A stretch of DNA of 64,000 nucleotides from an uncultured Oscillospiraceae bacterium (GCA_934591705.1 CAKTPM010000004.1:35065-99064), one strand, 5' to 3'; counted from the stretch's first letter, positions 15,867-25,528 are shown. Numbers and translations: made by a program. Notes: generated from the sequence alone by a model not told the origin.

Positions 15867-17074
15867 AAAAAGAGTGCATTGCCATGCTCCTGGCCGGGGG
15901 CCAGGGCAGCCGCCTGTATGCGCTGACCGGCGACATGGCCAAGCCGGCCGTCCCCTTCGGCGGAAAGTTCCGCATCATCGATTTCCCGCTTTCCAACTGC
16001 ACCAACTCCGGCATCGACACCGTGGGCGTGCTGACCCAATACCGCCCTCTGGAGCTCAACAGCTACATCGGCAACGGCCAGCCCTGGAACATGGACCGCA
16101 TGTACGGCGGCGTGCATATCCTGCCGCCCTACCAGAGCGCCACCGGCGCAAGCTGGTACAAGGGCACCGCCAACGCCATCTATCAGAATATCGGCTTTGT
16201 GGATCTCTACGACCCGGACTATGTGCTGATCCTCTCCGGCGACCATATCTATAAGATGGACTACTCCGCCATGCTGGCCCGGCACAAGAGCGCCGGGGCC
16301 GACTGCACCATCTCCGTGATGGAGGTGCCCTGGAGCGAGGCGAGCCGCTTCGGCATCATGTCCGTGGACGGCGATGACCGGATCACCGAGTTCGCCGAAA
16401 AGCCCAAGGAGCCCAAGAGCAACCTGGCCTCCATGGGCATCTACATCTTCACCTGGAAGAAGCTGCGGGAATACCTCATCCGGGATGAGAACACCCCCGG
16501 CAGCGAAAACGACTTCGGCAAGAACATCATTCCCGCCATGCTCCACGCCGGGGAGAAAATGGCCGCCTACCGCTTCGAGGGCTACTGGAAGGATGTGGGC
16601 ACCCTGGACTCCCTGTGGGACGCCAATATGGATATGCTCCTGCCGGGCAGCGGGCTGAACCTGCTGGATAAGCACTGGCCCATCTATGCCCGCAGCGTCA
16701 ACTGCCCGCCTACCTACACGGGCCCCTCGGCCCGGATCGAGAACTGCACCGTGGCCAAGGGGTGCGAGATCATGGGCACCGTGAAAAACAGCGTCCTGTC
16801 CACCGGTACCCGGGTGGGGGAGGGGGCCGATGTGTCCTACAGTGTGGTAATGCCCGGCGCCGTCATCGAGCCGGGCGCCCGGGTGGCCTATGCCATCGTG
16901 GGCGAAAAGTGCCGCATCGGCGCCGGCGCCCGGGTGGGCCAGCCCCCGGAGGACATGGCCTTTGACAAGTGGGGCATCGTTACCCTGGGTCCCGGGACCC
17001 AGGTGGCGGCGGGAGAAGAGGTGCCCGCCAAGACGATGCTGGACCGCACCCATGGGAAGGAGGAGCAGAGATGA
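15863..17074 (+). CDS. glgC: Glucose-1-phosphate adenylyltransferase, catalytic subunit
   Basis: Makes ADP-glucose, the donor for glycogen synthase. 403 residues. N-terminal LLAGGQGSRLYALTGDMAKP holds the nucleotidyltransferase loop, PFGGKFRIIDFPLSN follows, and the C-terminal third is a left-handed beta-helix of hexapeptide repeats. The start overlaps glgB and the stop overlaps glgD, both as ATGA. The intact active-site loop marks it as the catalytic partner of GlgD. Confidence 0.95.
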   Translation: MKKECIAMLLAGGQGSRLYALTGDMAKPAVPFGGKFRIIDFPLSNCTNSGIDTVGVLTQYRPLELNSYIGNGQPWNMDRMYGGVHILPPYQSATGASWYKGTANAIYQNIGFVDLYDPDYVLILSGDHIYKMDYSAMLARHKSAGADCTISVMEVPWSEASRFGIMSVDGDDRITEFAEKPKEPKSNLASMGIYIFTWKKLREYLIRDENTPGSENDFGKNIIPAMLHAGEKMAAYRFEGYWKDVGTLDSLWDANMDMLLPGSGLNLLDKHWPIYARSVNCPPTYTGPSARIENCTVAKGCEIMGTVKNSVLSTGTRVGEGADVSYSVVMPGAVIEPGARVAYAIVGEKCRIGAGARVGQPPEDMAFDKWGIVTLGPGTQVAAGEEVPAKTMLDRTHGKEEQR

Positions 17075-18183
17075 ACGGCCTGCACGGTATTATTTTTTCC
17101 TATGAGAATCCCACCCAGCTGGGAGATCTGGTGGCCCATCGGGTCCCCGGCAGCGTCCCCTTCGCCGGGGACTACCGCATGATCGACTTCATCCTCTCCG
17201 ACCTGAAGAACGCCGGGGTGGCGGATGTGGGGGTTATCATGCACGGCAAGTGCCAGTCCCTTTTAGACCACCTGGGCACCGGCAAGAGCTGGGATCTCAG
17301 CCGCCTGGACGGCGGCTTGAAGCTCCTGCCCGCCTTCGCCTTCCGGGAGGGGAGCAGCGCCGACGGGCGCTTCCGGGGCAAGATGGAGGCCCTGGGCAAT
17401 GTGATGAACTATCTGCGCCATATCCGCCAGGACCATGTGGTGCTCTGCGACAGCGACATCGTGGTGAACCTGCCCCTCCAGGAGGTGCTGAGGGACCACA
17501 TCGCCTCCGGCGCCGACATCACCTGCGTGTGTACGGAGGACCTGGGCAGCAGCAACGATGTGTACTTTTCCCTGGACGCATCCGACCGTATCACCGATGT
17601 GGCCATTGAGATGAGCCACCCCGCCGGCTGGCGGGGGCTGAACATCTTCGTGCTGAAAACGGAGCTGCTGGTGCAGCTGGTGGAGGACTGCGCCGCCCAC
17701 AATGAGCGCAGCTTCCGGGAGGATGTGCTGCAAAAGCGCTGCGGCGAGCTGCGCCTGCAGGCCTGGCGCTGGCAGGGCTACGAGGCCCATATCGACTCTG
17801 TCCTCAGCTACTACCGCCGCTCCATGGAGCTGCTGGATGCCGATACCCGGCGGCGGCTCTTTGACCCGGCCCGGCCGGTCTACGCCAAGGAGACCGACTC
17901 TCCGGCCAGCTACATCGACCCGGCAGGGGGCTGCGTCAACTCCCTCATCTCCGAGGGCTGCGACATCCGGGGCAGCGTGAAGAACTCCATCATCTGCCGG
18001 GGGGTGCGCATCGAAAAGGGCGCCAGCGTGGAGAACTGCATCGTCTTCAAGGGCGCGGTCATCAAAAGCGGCGCCACCCTGCGGTGCCTGATCGTGGATA
18101 AAAATGTGCAGATCACCGAGAACACCACGCTCCTGGGTCACGAGAACTATCCCATCGTGGTGGCCAAGGACAGCGTGATCTGA
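17071..18183 (+). CDS. glgD: GlgD, non-catalytic partner of GlgC
   Basis: 370 residues, paralogous to GlgC (PFAGDYRMIDFILSDLKN, a C-terminal beta-helix), but the N-terminal GGxGxRL nucleotide loop is replaced by IIFSYENPTQLGDL, so it should be inactive alone. In Firmicutes GlgC and GlgD form a heterotetramer in which GlgD raises activity. The translation start at 17071 overlaps the glgC stop. Confidence 0.93.
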   Translation: MNGLHGIIFSYENPTQLGDLVAHRVPGSVPFAGDYRMIDFILSDLKNAGVADVGVIMHGKCQSLLDHLGTGKSWDLSRLDGGLKLLPAFAFREGSSADGRFRGKMEALGNVMNYLRHIRQDHVVLCDSDIVVNLPLQEVLRDHIASGADITCVCTEDLGSSNDVYFSLDASDRITDVAIEMSHPAGWRGLNIFVLKTELLVQLVEDCAAHNERSFREDVLQKRCGELRLQAWRWQGYEAHIDSVLSYYRRSMELLDADTRRRLFDPARPVYAKETDSPASYIDPAGGCVNSLISEGCDIRGSVKNSIICRGVRIEKGASVENCIVFKGAVIKSGATLRCLIVDKNVQITENTTLLGHENYPIVVAKDSVI

Positions 18184-18251
18184 AGCGTCTTCCCCACCGC
18201 GTGAGGGGCAAGGCGCAAGCGGGACAAAAACAATATAGGGAGGTAAAGTCT

Positions 18252-19688
18252 GTGAATATTCTCTTTGCGGCATCCGAGGCGGCGCCCTTCTGCAAGACCG
18301 GCGGCCTGGCGGATGTGGTGGGCTCGCTGCCTGTGGCCCTGGCGAAAAACACCGCCGACAATGTGGCGGTGATCCTGCCGCTGCATAGCCAGATCCCCGA
18401 TACCTGGCGCCGGCAGATGACCTTTTTGCGCTATATCTACATCGATGTGGCCTGGCGGCACCAGTATTGCGGCCTTTTCTCCCTGAAGCACCGGGGCGTG
18501 ACCTGGTACTTCGTGGACAATGAGCAGTATTTTCACCGGGAGAACCTCTACGGCGACTATGACGACGGTGAGCGCTTCTCCTTCTTCTCCCGAGCGGTGG
18601 TGAGTCTGCTGCCCTCCCTGGAGACCATGCCGGATGTCATCCACTGCAACGACTGGCAGACCGCCCTGGTGCCCGTGTACCTGCGGGACATGGCCGTCCG
18701 CTGGGAGAGCGTCCGCCGCATCAAGCCGGTGTTCACCATCCACAACATCGAGTACCAGGGCCGCTTCGGCGAGAGCTTCCTCCAGGAGGTGGCGGGTCTG
18801 GACGAGGGCTGGTGGAACGACGGCACCCTGCGGATGGACGGCGACATCAACCTTCTGAAGGGGGCCCTGCTGGTCAGCGACCGGGTGAACACCGTGAGCC
18901 CCACCTATGCCATGGAGCTGCGGGACAGCACCTATGCCCACCATATGGAGAGCGTCATCGCCTCCCTCGGGGATAAGATGACCGGCATCCTCAACGGCAT
19001 CGACACCGAGAGCTATGATCCGGCCACCGATCCGGCCCTGGCCCGGAACTACCGGGCAGGGGCCACCGGCGGCAGGACCGGGGGCAAAGCCCTGTGCAAA
19101 AGGGCTCTGCAGCGGGAGATGGGGCTCCATGAGGAGCCGGATACCCCCATCATCTCCATCGTCAGCCGCCTGGTGGGCCACAAGGGTGTGGATCTGGTGT
19201 GCCAGGCCTTTGACGGCATCATGGACACCGGGGCCCAGGTGGTGATCTTAGGCAAGGGCGAGGCCGGCTATGAGGACTTTTTCCGGGGTAAGGCCGCCCA
19301 GTATCCCGGCCGGGTATCCGCCCAGATCACCTACGCCGAGGACCTCTCCCGCCGGATCTATAGCGGCAGCGACTTCCTCCTGATGCCCTCCCGCAGCGAG
19401 CCCTGCGGCCTGAGCCAGATGATCGCCATGCGCTACGGCACGGTGCCCATCGTCCGGCGCACCGGCGGCCTGGCGGACAGCGTGCGCTCCTGCCAGCTGG
19501 CCCAGCCCGACGGCACGGGCTTCCTCTTTGACCGCTACGACGCCGGGGATATGCTCTGCGTGATCCGTCAGGCCACGGACCTCTACCAAGGGGACCGCAA
19601 GGGCTACCGCACCGTGCAGAAGAACGGCATGAGCACCGACTTCAGCTGGGAGCGCAGCGCCCGGGAATACCGAAAACTCTACGAATAA
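18252..19688 (+). CDS. glgA: Glycogen synthase (ADP-glucose)
   Basis: GT5 family, 478 residues. Starts at a GTG (18252) with AGGGAGGTAAAG upstream, giving VNILFAASEAAPFCKTGGLA, where KTGGL is the ADP-glucose-binding motif. The C-terminal GT-B domain has PSRSEPCGLSQMIAMRYG and RRTGGLADSV. About 70 bases separate it from glgD, with no terminator, so it belongs to the same transcript. Confidence 0.95.
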   Translation: MNILFAASEAAPFCKTGGLADVVGSLPVALAKNTADNVAVILPLHSQIPDTWRRQMTFLRYIYIDVAWRHQYCGLFSLKHRGVTWYFVDNEQYFHRENLYGDYDDGERFSFFSRAVVSLLPSLETMPDVIHCNDWQTALVPVYLRDMAVRWESVRRIKPVFTIHNIEYQGRFGESFLQEVAGLDEGWWNDGTLRMDGDINLLKGALLVSDRVNTVSPTYAMELRDSTYAHHMESVIASLGDKMTGILNGIDTESYDPATDPALARNYRAGATGGRTGGKALCKRALQREMGLHEEPDTPIISIVSRLVGHKGVDLVCQAFDGIMDTGAQVVILGKGEAGYEDFFRGKAAQYPGRVSAQITYAEDLSRRIYSGSDFLLMPSRSEPCGLSQMIAMRYGTVPIVRRTGGLADSVRSCQLAQPDGTGFLFDRYDAGDMLCVIRQATDLYQGDRKGYRTVQKNGMSTDFSWERSAREYRKLYE

Positions 19689-19698
19689 GGAGATACCT

Positions 19699-22101
19699 AT
19701 GACCTTTACGAAAACACAGCTTCGCGACGCCATCACCGAAAAGCTCCTGCTGCAGTATGAATGCACCCCCCAGGAGGCCAACGACGGCGAAATGCTCCGG
19801 GCCTGCGCCATGGTGCTGCGGGATATCATGGCCGGCCGCACCGTAGCCACCCATCAGGAGACGGCCCGGGAGGGCAAGCGCATGGTACATTATCTGTCCA
19901 TGGAGTTTCTCATGGGCCGCAGCCTGATGAAAAACGCCTACAATCTGGGCATCATCGAGCCGCTGACCCAGGCGGTGGAGGAGCTGGGCTTTCCTGCGGC
20001 GGAGCTCTTTGAGAGCGAGCCGGACGCGGGCCTGGGCAATGGCGGCCTGGGCCGCCTGGCCGCCTGCTATTTAGACAGCATGACCACCCTGGAGATCCCC
20101 GCGGCGGGCTACTCCATCTGCTATGAGCTGGGCATCTTCAAGCAGAAGATCGAAAACGGCGCCCAGGTGGAGCTCCCCGACGACTGGACGCACCTGGGCG
20201 GGGCCTGGCTTTTGCCCAAGACCTTAGAGGCCGAGACCGTGTCCTTCGGCGGCACCGTGCGCACCCGCTGGGACAAGGGCCACTTCATGGTGGTCACCGA
20301 GGGGGACACCAAGGTGCTGGCGGTGCCCTGCGACATGGTCATCGCCGGCTATGACACCGACCGTGTGAACACCCTGCGGCTCTGGTCCGCCCGGAGCCCC
20401 CAGCCGGTGGATATGGAGATGTTCTCCAAGGGGCAGTATCTCCAGGCCGCCCGCAGCCGGGCCGAGGCCGAGGCCATCTCCCAGGTGCTCTATCCTGAGG
20501 ACAACCACCCCGAGGGCAAGGCCCTGCGATTGAAGCAGCAGTATTTCTTCGTGTCCGCCACCCTGCAGTCCATCACCCGCAAGCACATCCAGACCTACGG
20601 CACCCTGAAGAACTTCCACGAGAAGAATGTCATCCAGATCAACGACACCCACCCCACCCTGGTGATCCCCGAGCTGATGCGCATCCTCATGGACGATGCC
20701 GGCATGGACTGGGAGGCCGCCTGGGAGATCACCCACAATGCCGTGGCCTACACCAACCACACCGTCATGGCCGAGGCCCTGGAGGTGTGGCCCCAGAAGC
20801 TGATGGAGACCCTTCTGCCCCGGGTGTGGCAGATCATCCAGGAGATCTCCCGCCGCTGGGAGGAGAAGGTGGAGGGCTTCTACCACGACCGGGAAAAGAC
20901 CAAGCGCATGGCCATCGTCTGGGACGGCTGCGTGCACATGGCCAACCTCTGCATCGCCGGGGGCATGGCCGTCAACGGCGTCAGCGCCCTGCACAGTGAG
21001 ATCCTGCGGAAGGATGTGTTCCGGGACGCCTGCCAAATGGAGCCCGAGAAGTTCAGGAATGTCACCAACGGCGTGGATCACCGCCGCTGGATCAGCCAGA
21101 GCAACCCCCGGCTGGACAGCTTTATCCGGGATCACATCGGGGAGGGCTACCTCACCCATGCCGGAGAGCTGGCCCGGCTGGAGCGCTACGCCGATGACAG
21201 CGGGGCGCTGGCCCGCCTGGAGGAGATCAAGCGCCAAAACAAGCAGGACTTTGCCGCCTGGGCCAAGCACCAGCAGGGAGTGGTGCTGAATACCGAGGGC
21301 ATCTTCGATGTCCAGGTCAAGCGCCTGCACGAGTATAAGCGGCAGCTTTTGAATGTCCTGCGCATCATTACGCTCTATCAGCAGCTCCGGGACGACCCCA
21401 ACCGCACGGTGGTGCCCCAGACCTTCCTCTTCGGGGCCAAGGCCGCCCCGGGCTACGCCGTGGCCAAGCGCATCATCCGGCTCATCAACTCCCTGGCCGC
21501 CCAGATCGATGCAGACCCCCTCTGCCGGGACCGCCTGCAGGTGTGCTTCCTGGAGAACTACCGGGTGACCATGGCCGAAAAGCTCATGCCCGCCAGCGAG
21601 ATATCCCAGCAGATCTCCACCGCCGGCAAGGAGGCCAGCGGCACCGGCAACATGAAGTTTATGATGAACGGCGCCCTCACCGTAGGTACCCTGGACGGCG
21701 CCAATGTGGAGATGCACCAGGTCCTGGGGGAGGAGAATATGTTCCTCTTCGGCCTCCGGGCCGACGAGATCGCCGCCCTCCGGGGCCAGTATGCCCCCCG
21801 GAGCTACTATGACCGGGATCCCCTGCTGCGCCGGGCCGTGGATATGCTCAAGGGCCCCTTCTCCGACGGCGAGAGCTACGAGGACCTGTGGCGGCTTTTG
21901 GTGGAGCGGGATCAGTACTTCCTCCTGGCGGACTACGCCTCCTATATGGACGCCCAGCGGCGGGCCGTGGCCTGCTACGGGGATCGGGACGCCTGGAACA
22001 GAAGCTCCCTCATCAACATCGCCCGCAGCGGCATCTTCGCCGCCGACCGCTCCATTGCCGACTATGCCGACGGCATCTGGCATGTACCTTATAAGAAATA
22101 A
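19699..22101 (+). CDS. glgP: Glycogen phosphorylase
   Basis: Releases glucose-1-phosphate from glycogen. GT35 family, 800 residues. The PLP-lysine region is EASGTGNMKFMMNGALTVGT, and the N-terminus contains HYLSMEFLMGRSL and GNGGLGRLAACYLDS. Placing the breakdown enzyme at the end of the synthesis operon is common in Firmicutes. Ten bases after glgA, with an AAGGAG ribosome site. A double hairpin terminator follows. Confidence 0.96.
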   Translation: MTFTKTQLRDAITEKLLLQYECTPQEANDGEMLRACAMVLRDIMAGRTVATHQETAREGKRMVHYLSMEFLMGRSLMKNAYNLGIIEPLTQAVEELGFPAAELFESEPDAGLGNGGLGRLAACYLDSMTTLEIPAAGYSICYELGIFKQKIENGAQVELPDDWTHLGGAWLLPKTLEAETVSFGGTVRTRWDKGHFMVVTEGDTKVLAVPCDMVIAGYDTDRVNTLRLWSARSPQPVDMEMFSKGQYLQAARSRAEAEAISQVLYPEDNHPEGKALRLKQQYFFVSATLQSITRKHIQTYGTLKNFHEKNVIQINDTHPTLVIPELMRILMDDAGMDWEAAWEITHNAVAYTNHTVMAEALEVWPQKLMETLLPRVWQIIQEISRRWEEKVEGFYHDREKTKRMAIVWDGCVHMANLCIAGGMAVNGVSALHSEILRKDVFRDACQMEPEKFRNVTNGVDHRRWISQSNPRLDSFIRDHIGEGYLTHAGELARLERYADDSGALARLEEIKRQNKQDFAAWAKHQQGVVLNTEGIFDVQVKRLHEYKRQLLNVLRIITLYQQLRDDPNRTVVPQTFLFGAKAAPGYAVAKRIIRLINSLAAQIDADPLCRDRLQVCFLENYRVTMAEKLMPASEISQQISTAGKEASGTGNMKFMMNGALTVGTLDGANVEMHQVLGEENMFLFGLRADEIAALRGQYAPRSYYDRDPLLRRAVDMLKGPFSDGESYEDLWRLLVERDQYFLLADYASYMDAQRRAVACYGDRDAWNRSSLINIARSGIFAADRSIADYADGIWHVPYKK

Positions 22102-22110
22102 CGCAAAAAA

Positions 22111-22184
22111 GAGCAGGGCCGCTGTAGGCGGCCCTGCCCCTATGAGAGCAAAGCCCCCGGCCAAGCCGGCGGCTTTGCTTTTTT
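22111..22184. terminator. Paired terminators between glgP and znuB
   Basis: Two hairpins side by side. GCAGGGCCGC/GCGGCCCTGC (about 22113-22137) has its T-run on the minus strand and ends znuB. GCAAAGCC/GGCTTTGC (22148-22178), followed by TTTTTT, ends glgP. Each strand therefore reads through the other's hairpin first. Confidence 0.85.
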
Positions 22185-22185
22185 C

Positions 22186-23004
22186 TTATTCGGCCCGCTT
22201 CAGCCGGGCGGCGGCGCAGCAGAGCAGGAAGGCGGTGAGATTCACCACCACCACGGAGGCGCCCACCGGCGTGGAGAGGAGGTAGGACCCCGTGAGCCCG
22301 ATGCAGAAGCACACCACGGAGAAGAGCCCGGCGCAGATGACCACGCCCCGGAAGCTCTTTAGGATCCGCATGGCGCTGAGGGCCGGGAAGATCACCAGGC
22401 TGGAGATGAGCATGGCGCCCATCATCCGCATGCCCAGCACGATGGTCAGTGCCGTGAGCACGGATAAGAGGGTGTTGTAGAGCCCCACCCGGACCCCGGT
22501 GGCCCGGGAGAAGCTCTCATCGAAGGTGATGGCGAAGAGCTTGTGGTAAAAGAGCACGAAAAGCGCCAGCACGGCAATGCACAGCACCACGGACAAAGCC
22601 ACATCCTCCCGGCTCATGGCCAGGATGGAGCCGAACATATAGCTGTCCACATCCGTGGTCATGCCGGTGGTCAGGGAGGTGACGATGACGCCGATGGCCA
22701 GGGCCGAGGCGGAGGTCACGGCGATGGCGGCGTCGGCTCCCATGCGGCTTTTCTCCGTCATCCGCAGCAGGGCCAGGGCCGCCAGGATCACCACCGGCAG
22801 GGACACCGGCAGCGGGGCCCAGCCGCAGGCCACGGCGATGGACAGGGCCCCGAAGGACACATGGCTCAGCCCGTCGCCGATCATGGAATAGCGCTTTAAG
22901 ACCAGGGGCACCCCCAGCAGTGCCGCGCACAGGGAGATCAAAATACCCACCACAAAGGCCCGGAGAATGAAGGGGTAGGCGAGCATGGATAATAGGAGCT
23001 TCAT
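22186..23004 (-). CDS. znuB: Zinc ABC transporter permease
   Basis: ABC-3 family permease, 272 residues, about eight hydrophobic segments. SMIGDGLSHVSFGALSI near residue 45 and the GMRMMGAMLISSLVIFPALSA segment are typical of ZnuB/MntB-type permeases. The start overlaps the znuC stop (ATGA). Metal choice is assigned from the His-rich ZnuA and the Fur-family repressor in the same operon. Confidence 0.92.
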   Translation of the reverse strand: MKLLLSMLAYPFILRAFVVGILISLCAALLGVPLVLKRYSMIGDGLSHVSFGALSIAVACGWAPLPVSLPVVILAALALLRMTEKSRMGADAAIAVTSASALAIGVIVTSLTTGMTTDVDSYMFGSILAMSREDVALSVVLCIAVLALFVLFYHKLFAITFDESFSRATGVRVGLYNTLLSVLTALTIVLGMRMMGAMLISSLVIFPALSAMRILKSFRGVVICAGLFSVVCFCIGLTGSYLLSTPVGASVVVVNLTAFLLCCAAARLKRAE

Positions 23005-23714
23005 CGGGCCTCACCTCCAAACCGCTTGCCGTAGTCAGAGCGGAGATAATCCGCCGCCGTGCCGAAGAACCAGCCGCTGTGCCCGGCGTGGAGGATGGTG
23101 GTGGCGTGGCTCAGGGCGGCGGTGATATCGTGGGTCACCATGATCACGGCGATGCCCTCGGTACCGTTGAGATAGTCCAGGGTGCGGTAGAGATCCAGGG
23201 CGGCGGCAGGGTCAAGCCCCGTCACCGGCTCATCCAGGATCAGCACCTCCCCCGCCGCGCACAGGGCCCGGGCCAAAAGCACCCGCTGCTGCTGGCCGCC
23301 GGAGAGCTCCCGGTAGCAGCGGTCCTTCAGCTCTAAGATGCCCAGCTTGCCCATGTTCATCAGGGCGGCGGACTTCTCTCCGGCGGTGTAGAAAAACCGC
23401 AGGCCCTTGCCGCTTAAAAACCCGGAGAGCACCACCTCGTACACCGTGGCGGGAAAGTCCTTCTGGGCCCGGGTCTGCTGGGGCAGATAGCCCACCGCCC
23501 CCCGGGTCAGGGACCTGTCCCAGGCAATGGTGCCGGAAAGGGGCTTATGGAGCCCCAGAAGCGCCTTCAGGAGGGTGCTCTTGCCGCTGCCGTTTTCGCC
23601 TACGATGCACAGGTAGTCCCCGGTCTTCACCTGAAAGCTCAGCCCTGTGGCGATGGGCTTTCCCTCATAGCCCAGGGATACATTTTCCACTTGCAGTAAT
23701 ACTCTCTTGTCCAT
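23001..23714 (-). CDS. znuC: Zinc ABC transporter ATPase
   Basis: 237 residues: Walker A GENGSGKST, signature LSGGQQQR, Walker B VLILDEP, an H-loop in MVTHD. I set the start at 23714 (MDKRVLLQVENVSLGYEG), two bases after the znuA stop. Middle gene of znuA-znuC-znuB. Confidence 0.93.
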   Translation of the reverse strand: MDKRVLLQVENVSLGYEGKPIATGLSFQVKTGDYLCIVGENGSGKSTLLKALLGLHKPLSGTIAWDRSLTRGAVGYLPQQTRAQKDFPATVYEVVLSGFLSGKGLRFFYTAGEKSAALMNMGKLGILELKDRCYRELSGGQQQRVLLARALCAAGEVLILDEPVTGLDPAAALDLYRTLDYLNGTEGIAVIMVTHDITAALSHATTILHAGHSGWFFGTAADYLRSDYGKRFGGEAR

Positions 23715-23716
23715 AG

Positions 23717-24751
23717 TCAGGATAGTCCCTCCCGCAGCGCCGCCACATTCTCCCACATGAGGGAGAGATAGCTTGCGCCGCCTTCAAATTCCTGCCGGGT
23801 CACGCTCTGGCAGGAGTGGAATGTCAGCCGCCGGGCCCCGGTGACCTCGGCGATGGCGTCGGCCACCTTGCCGGAGCTCAGCTCGATGGTGTAGACCACC
23901 GGGATGTGTGCCTGCTGCACCTGGTCGATGAGGCGGCGCAGGGTCCGCAGACTGGGCTCGGTGTCGCTGCTGCAGCCGTGGAAGGCCGCAGCATAGGTGA
24001 GGCCGTACTCCCGCACGAAGTATAAAAAGGGGAAGCGGTCGCCGAAGACCAGCTCCCGGCGGACGCCCTCCTCCACCACCCGGCGGAAGGCCGCGTCCAG
24101 ATCCTCTAAGTCCTGCAGATAGGCCTCGGTCCGGGCCCGGTACCCCTCGGCATGGTCGGGGTCGGCGGTGCAGAGGGCCTCACAGATGCCCCGGCAGAGG
24201 GTCATGGCCACCACCGGGGAGGTCCAGATGTGCTCATCGTATTCCGCTTCCTCAGCGTCCCCGTCCCCGCCATGACCGTGGTCATGGTCGTGGTCATGGT
24301 CGTGGTCATGGTCGTGGTCATGGTCGTGGTCATGGTCGTGATCATCGTGGTCATCCTGGCCGGCGGTCACCTGGCCGTCCCGGATGGGCTCCTCCTCCAG
24401 GGCCTCGTCCAGAAGCTCCATGCCCCGGAGCACGCAGGGGATGTCTTCTCCGGCGCTCTCCAGGATCTCGTCCACCCAAAACTCGCTCTCGCCGCCGTTG
24501 TAGAGAAACACCTCCGCCTCGCTGACGGTGATGACATCCATGGGCGTGGGCTCAAAGCTGTGGGTCTCCCGGCCGGCGGGCACCAGCAGCGTCACCGCCG
24601 CGTCCTCGCCGCCGATGACCCGGGCAAAGTCATAGTAGGGAAAGAGGGTGGCCACCACCCGCAGGCGTCCGTCCTGTGGGGTGCTGCGTCCGCCGCAGCC
24701 GCAGAGCAGCAAAAGCGCCGCCGCCAAAAGAAGTGCCGCGGCCCGTCTCAT
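23717..24751 (-). CDS. znuA: Zinc-binding lipoprotein (ZnuA type)
   Basis: Extracytoplasmic metal-binding component, cluster A-I family, 344 residues. Starts MRRAAALLL; lipobox LLLLCGC with the modified Cys near residue 18. Ligand His in GRETHSFEPTP. A long alternating Asp-His loop lies at about residues 130-160, expected for zinc rather than manganese proteins. A third His is in FHGCSSDTEPSLRTL. The start overlaps the zur stop (ATGA). Confidence 0.93.
   Translation of the reverse strand: MRRAAALLLAAALLLLCGCGGRSTPQDGRLRVVATLFPYYDFARVIGGEDAAVTLLVPAGRETHSFEPTPMDVITVSEAEVFLYNGGESEFWVDEILESAGEDIPCVLRGMELLDEALEEEPIRDGQVTAGQDDHDDHDHDHDHDHDHDHDHDHDHDHGHGGDGDAEEAEYDEHIWTSPVVAMTLCRGICEALCTADPDHAEGYRARTEAYLQDLEDLDAAFRRVVEEGVRRELVFGDRFPFLYFVREYGLTYAAAFHGCSSDTEPSLRTLRRLIDQVQQAHIPVVYTIELSSGKVADAIAEVTGARRLTFHSCQSVTRQEFEGGASYLSLMWENVAALREGLS
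24271..24357 (-). repeat. Tandem Asp-His coding repeat inside znuA
   Basis: Near-perfect 12-base tandem (two 6-base Asp-His units) encoding the His-rich loop. The period makes copy number prone to slippage, always in frame. Confidence 0.9.
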
Positions 24752-25146
24752 GTGGTCTCCTCCCGGGCGCATGCCTCGCACACCCCGTAAAAGAGGGTGC
24801 GCCGGGGGTTGATGGAAAAGTGGTGCTCCCGGAGGATGTGGGCATAGAGCTCCCCCAGGTGGGAGCAGTCCATGTGGAGGATGGCGCCGCAGCGCTCGCA
24901 CTTGAGCAAAAAGCACTCCCCCCGGGCGCTGCAATACTGAAAGTGGGTGCCCTCGTCGGTGACGATCTTGTGGATCTGCCCCCGCTGGGCCAGGCGCTCT
25001 AAGTGCCGGTACACCGTGGTCATCCCCACGCTCTGCCCGGCGGCGTGGAGGGCCTCGGTGAGCTCCGCGGCGGTGCAGCCGGTGGGGAAGCCCGCGATGC
25101 AGTCCAAAACAGCCCGCTGCTGCCGGGTCATATAGGTAACAGACAT
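24748..25146 (-). CDS. zur: Fur-family repressor, probably Zur
   Basis: 132 residues. Winged helix TAAELTEALHAAGQSVGMTTVYRHLERL, then structural zinc pairs CERC and CEAC, with a metal-sensing DEGTHFQYC segment. Assigned as Zur because it is the first gene of the zinc-uptake operon; PerR or Fur cannot be excluded from sequence alone. An AGGAGGA site precedes the ATG at 25146. Its promoter overlaps a perfect palindrome, so the operon is probably self-regulated. Confidence 0.88.
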   Translation of the reverse strand: MSVTYMTRQQRAVLDCIAGFPTGCTAAELTEALHAAGQSVGMTTVYRHLERLAQRGQIHKIVTDEGTHFQYCSARGECFLLKCERCGAILHMDCSHLGELYAHILREHHFSINPRRTLFYGVCEACAREETT

Positions 25147-25158
25147 GGTCTCCTCCTA

Positions 25159-25183
25159 TTTGAAAATGAAATTCATTTTCAAA
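25159..25183. promoter_or_regulatory. Fur-family operator of zur-znuACB
   Basis: Perfect inverted repeat: TTTGAAAATGAA, one central A, TTCATTTTCAAA. It begins at the last base of the -10 box and runs into the leader, a position suited to repression. Confidence 0.85.
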
Positions 25184-25210
25184 TTATAGCAGATTTTTCA
25201 CCCCTGTCAA
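25183..25210 (-). promoter_or_regulatory. Promoter of zur-znuACB
   Basis: Minus strand perfect TTGACA (25205-25210), 16-base spacer, perfect TATAAT (25183-25188). Confidence 0.85.
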
Positions 25211-25499
25211 GGGGGCGCAAGGCAGCAAAGGGGCCAGGAAAAAGGGGGAGGACGCCGAGGAAACAGAGAGGGAAATTTGCAGAAAAAATGACAAGCAAAC
25301 GAGAAAACACGCATAAAGTTTCGTAAAAATAAAATTTTGAAAGAATATTGCGGAATTGTGCGAATTGTACAACTATTTTCCGGGGGAAAGGACGAAAAGA
25401 GGGGCTTGCTGTATAGAGGACATATAGAATGGCCGGTATTCGTGTTCATAGAATGTTAAAATAACGAATTACGAAGAAAAAATCTGTCAAAATTGCTAA
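25211..25499. other. Intergenic stretch without a recognised gene
   Basis: AT-rich after 25290, purine-rich before. Short open frames here lack ribosome sites and family resemblance. I see no structured RNA that I can name. Confidence 0.6.
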
Positions 25500-25528
25500 T
25501 TGCGATGTGAGGGCCGTTTTTGTATACT
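25500..25528 (+). promoter_or_regulatory. Promoter of the NSS transporter
   Basis: TTGCGA (25500-25505), 17-base spacer, TATACT (25523-25528). It implies a leader of about 118 bases with three small hairpins (including GGGGTGC/GCATCCC and TTCCCG/CGGGAA) but no terminator-like fold. Confidence 0.62.

Noticed and set aside
24152..24790. Plus-strand frame with a Val/Met repeat opposite znuA
   Set aside because: It is the complement of the Asp-His repeat.
25267..25326. Short plus-strand frame in the zur-NSS gap
   Set aside because: No ribosome site, no conserved features and unusual composition.
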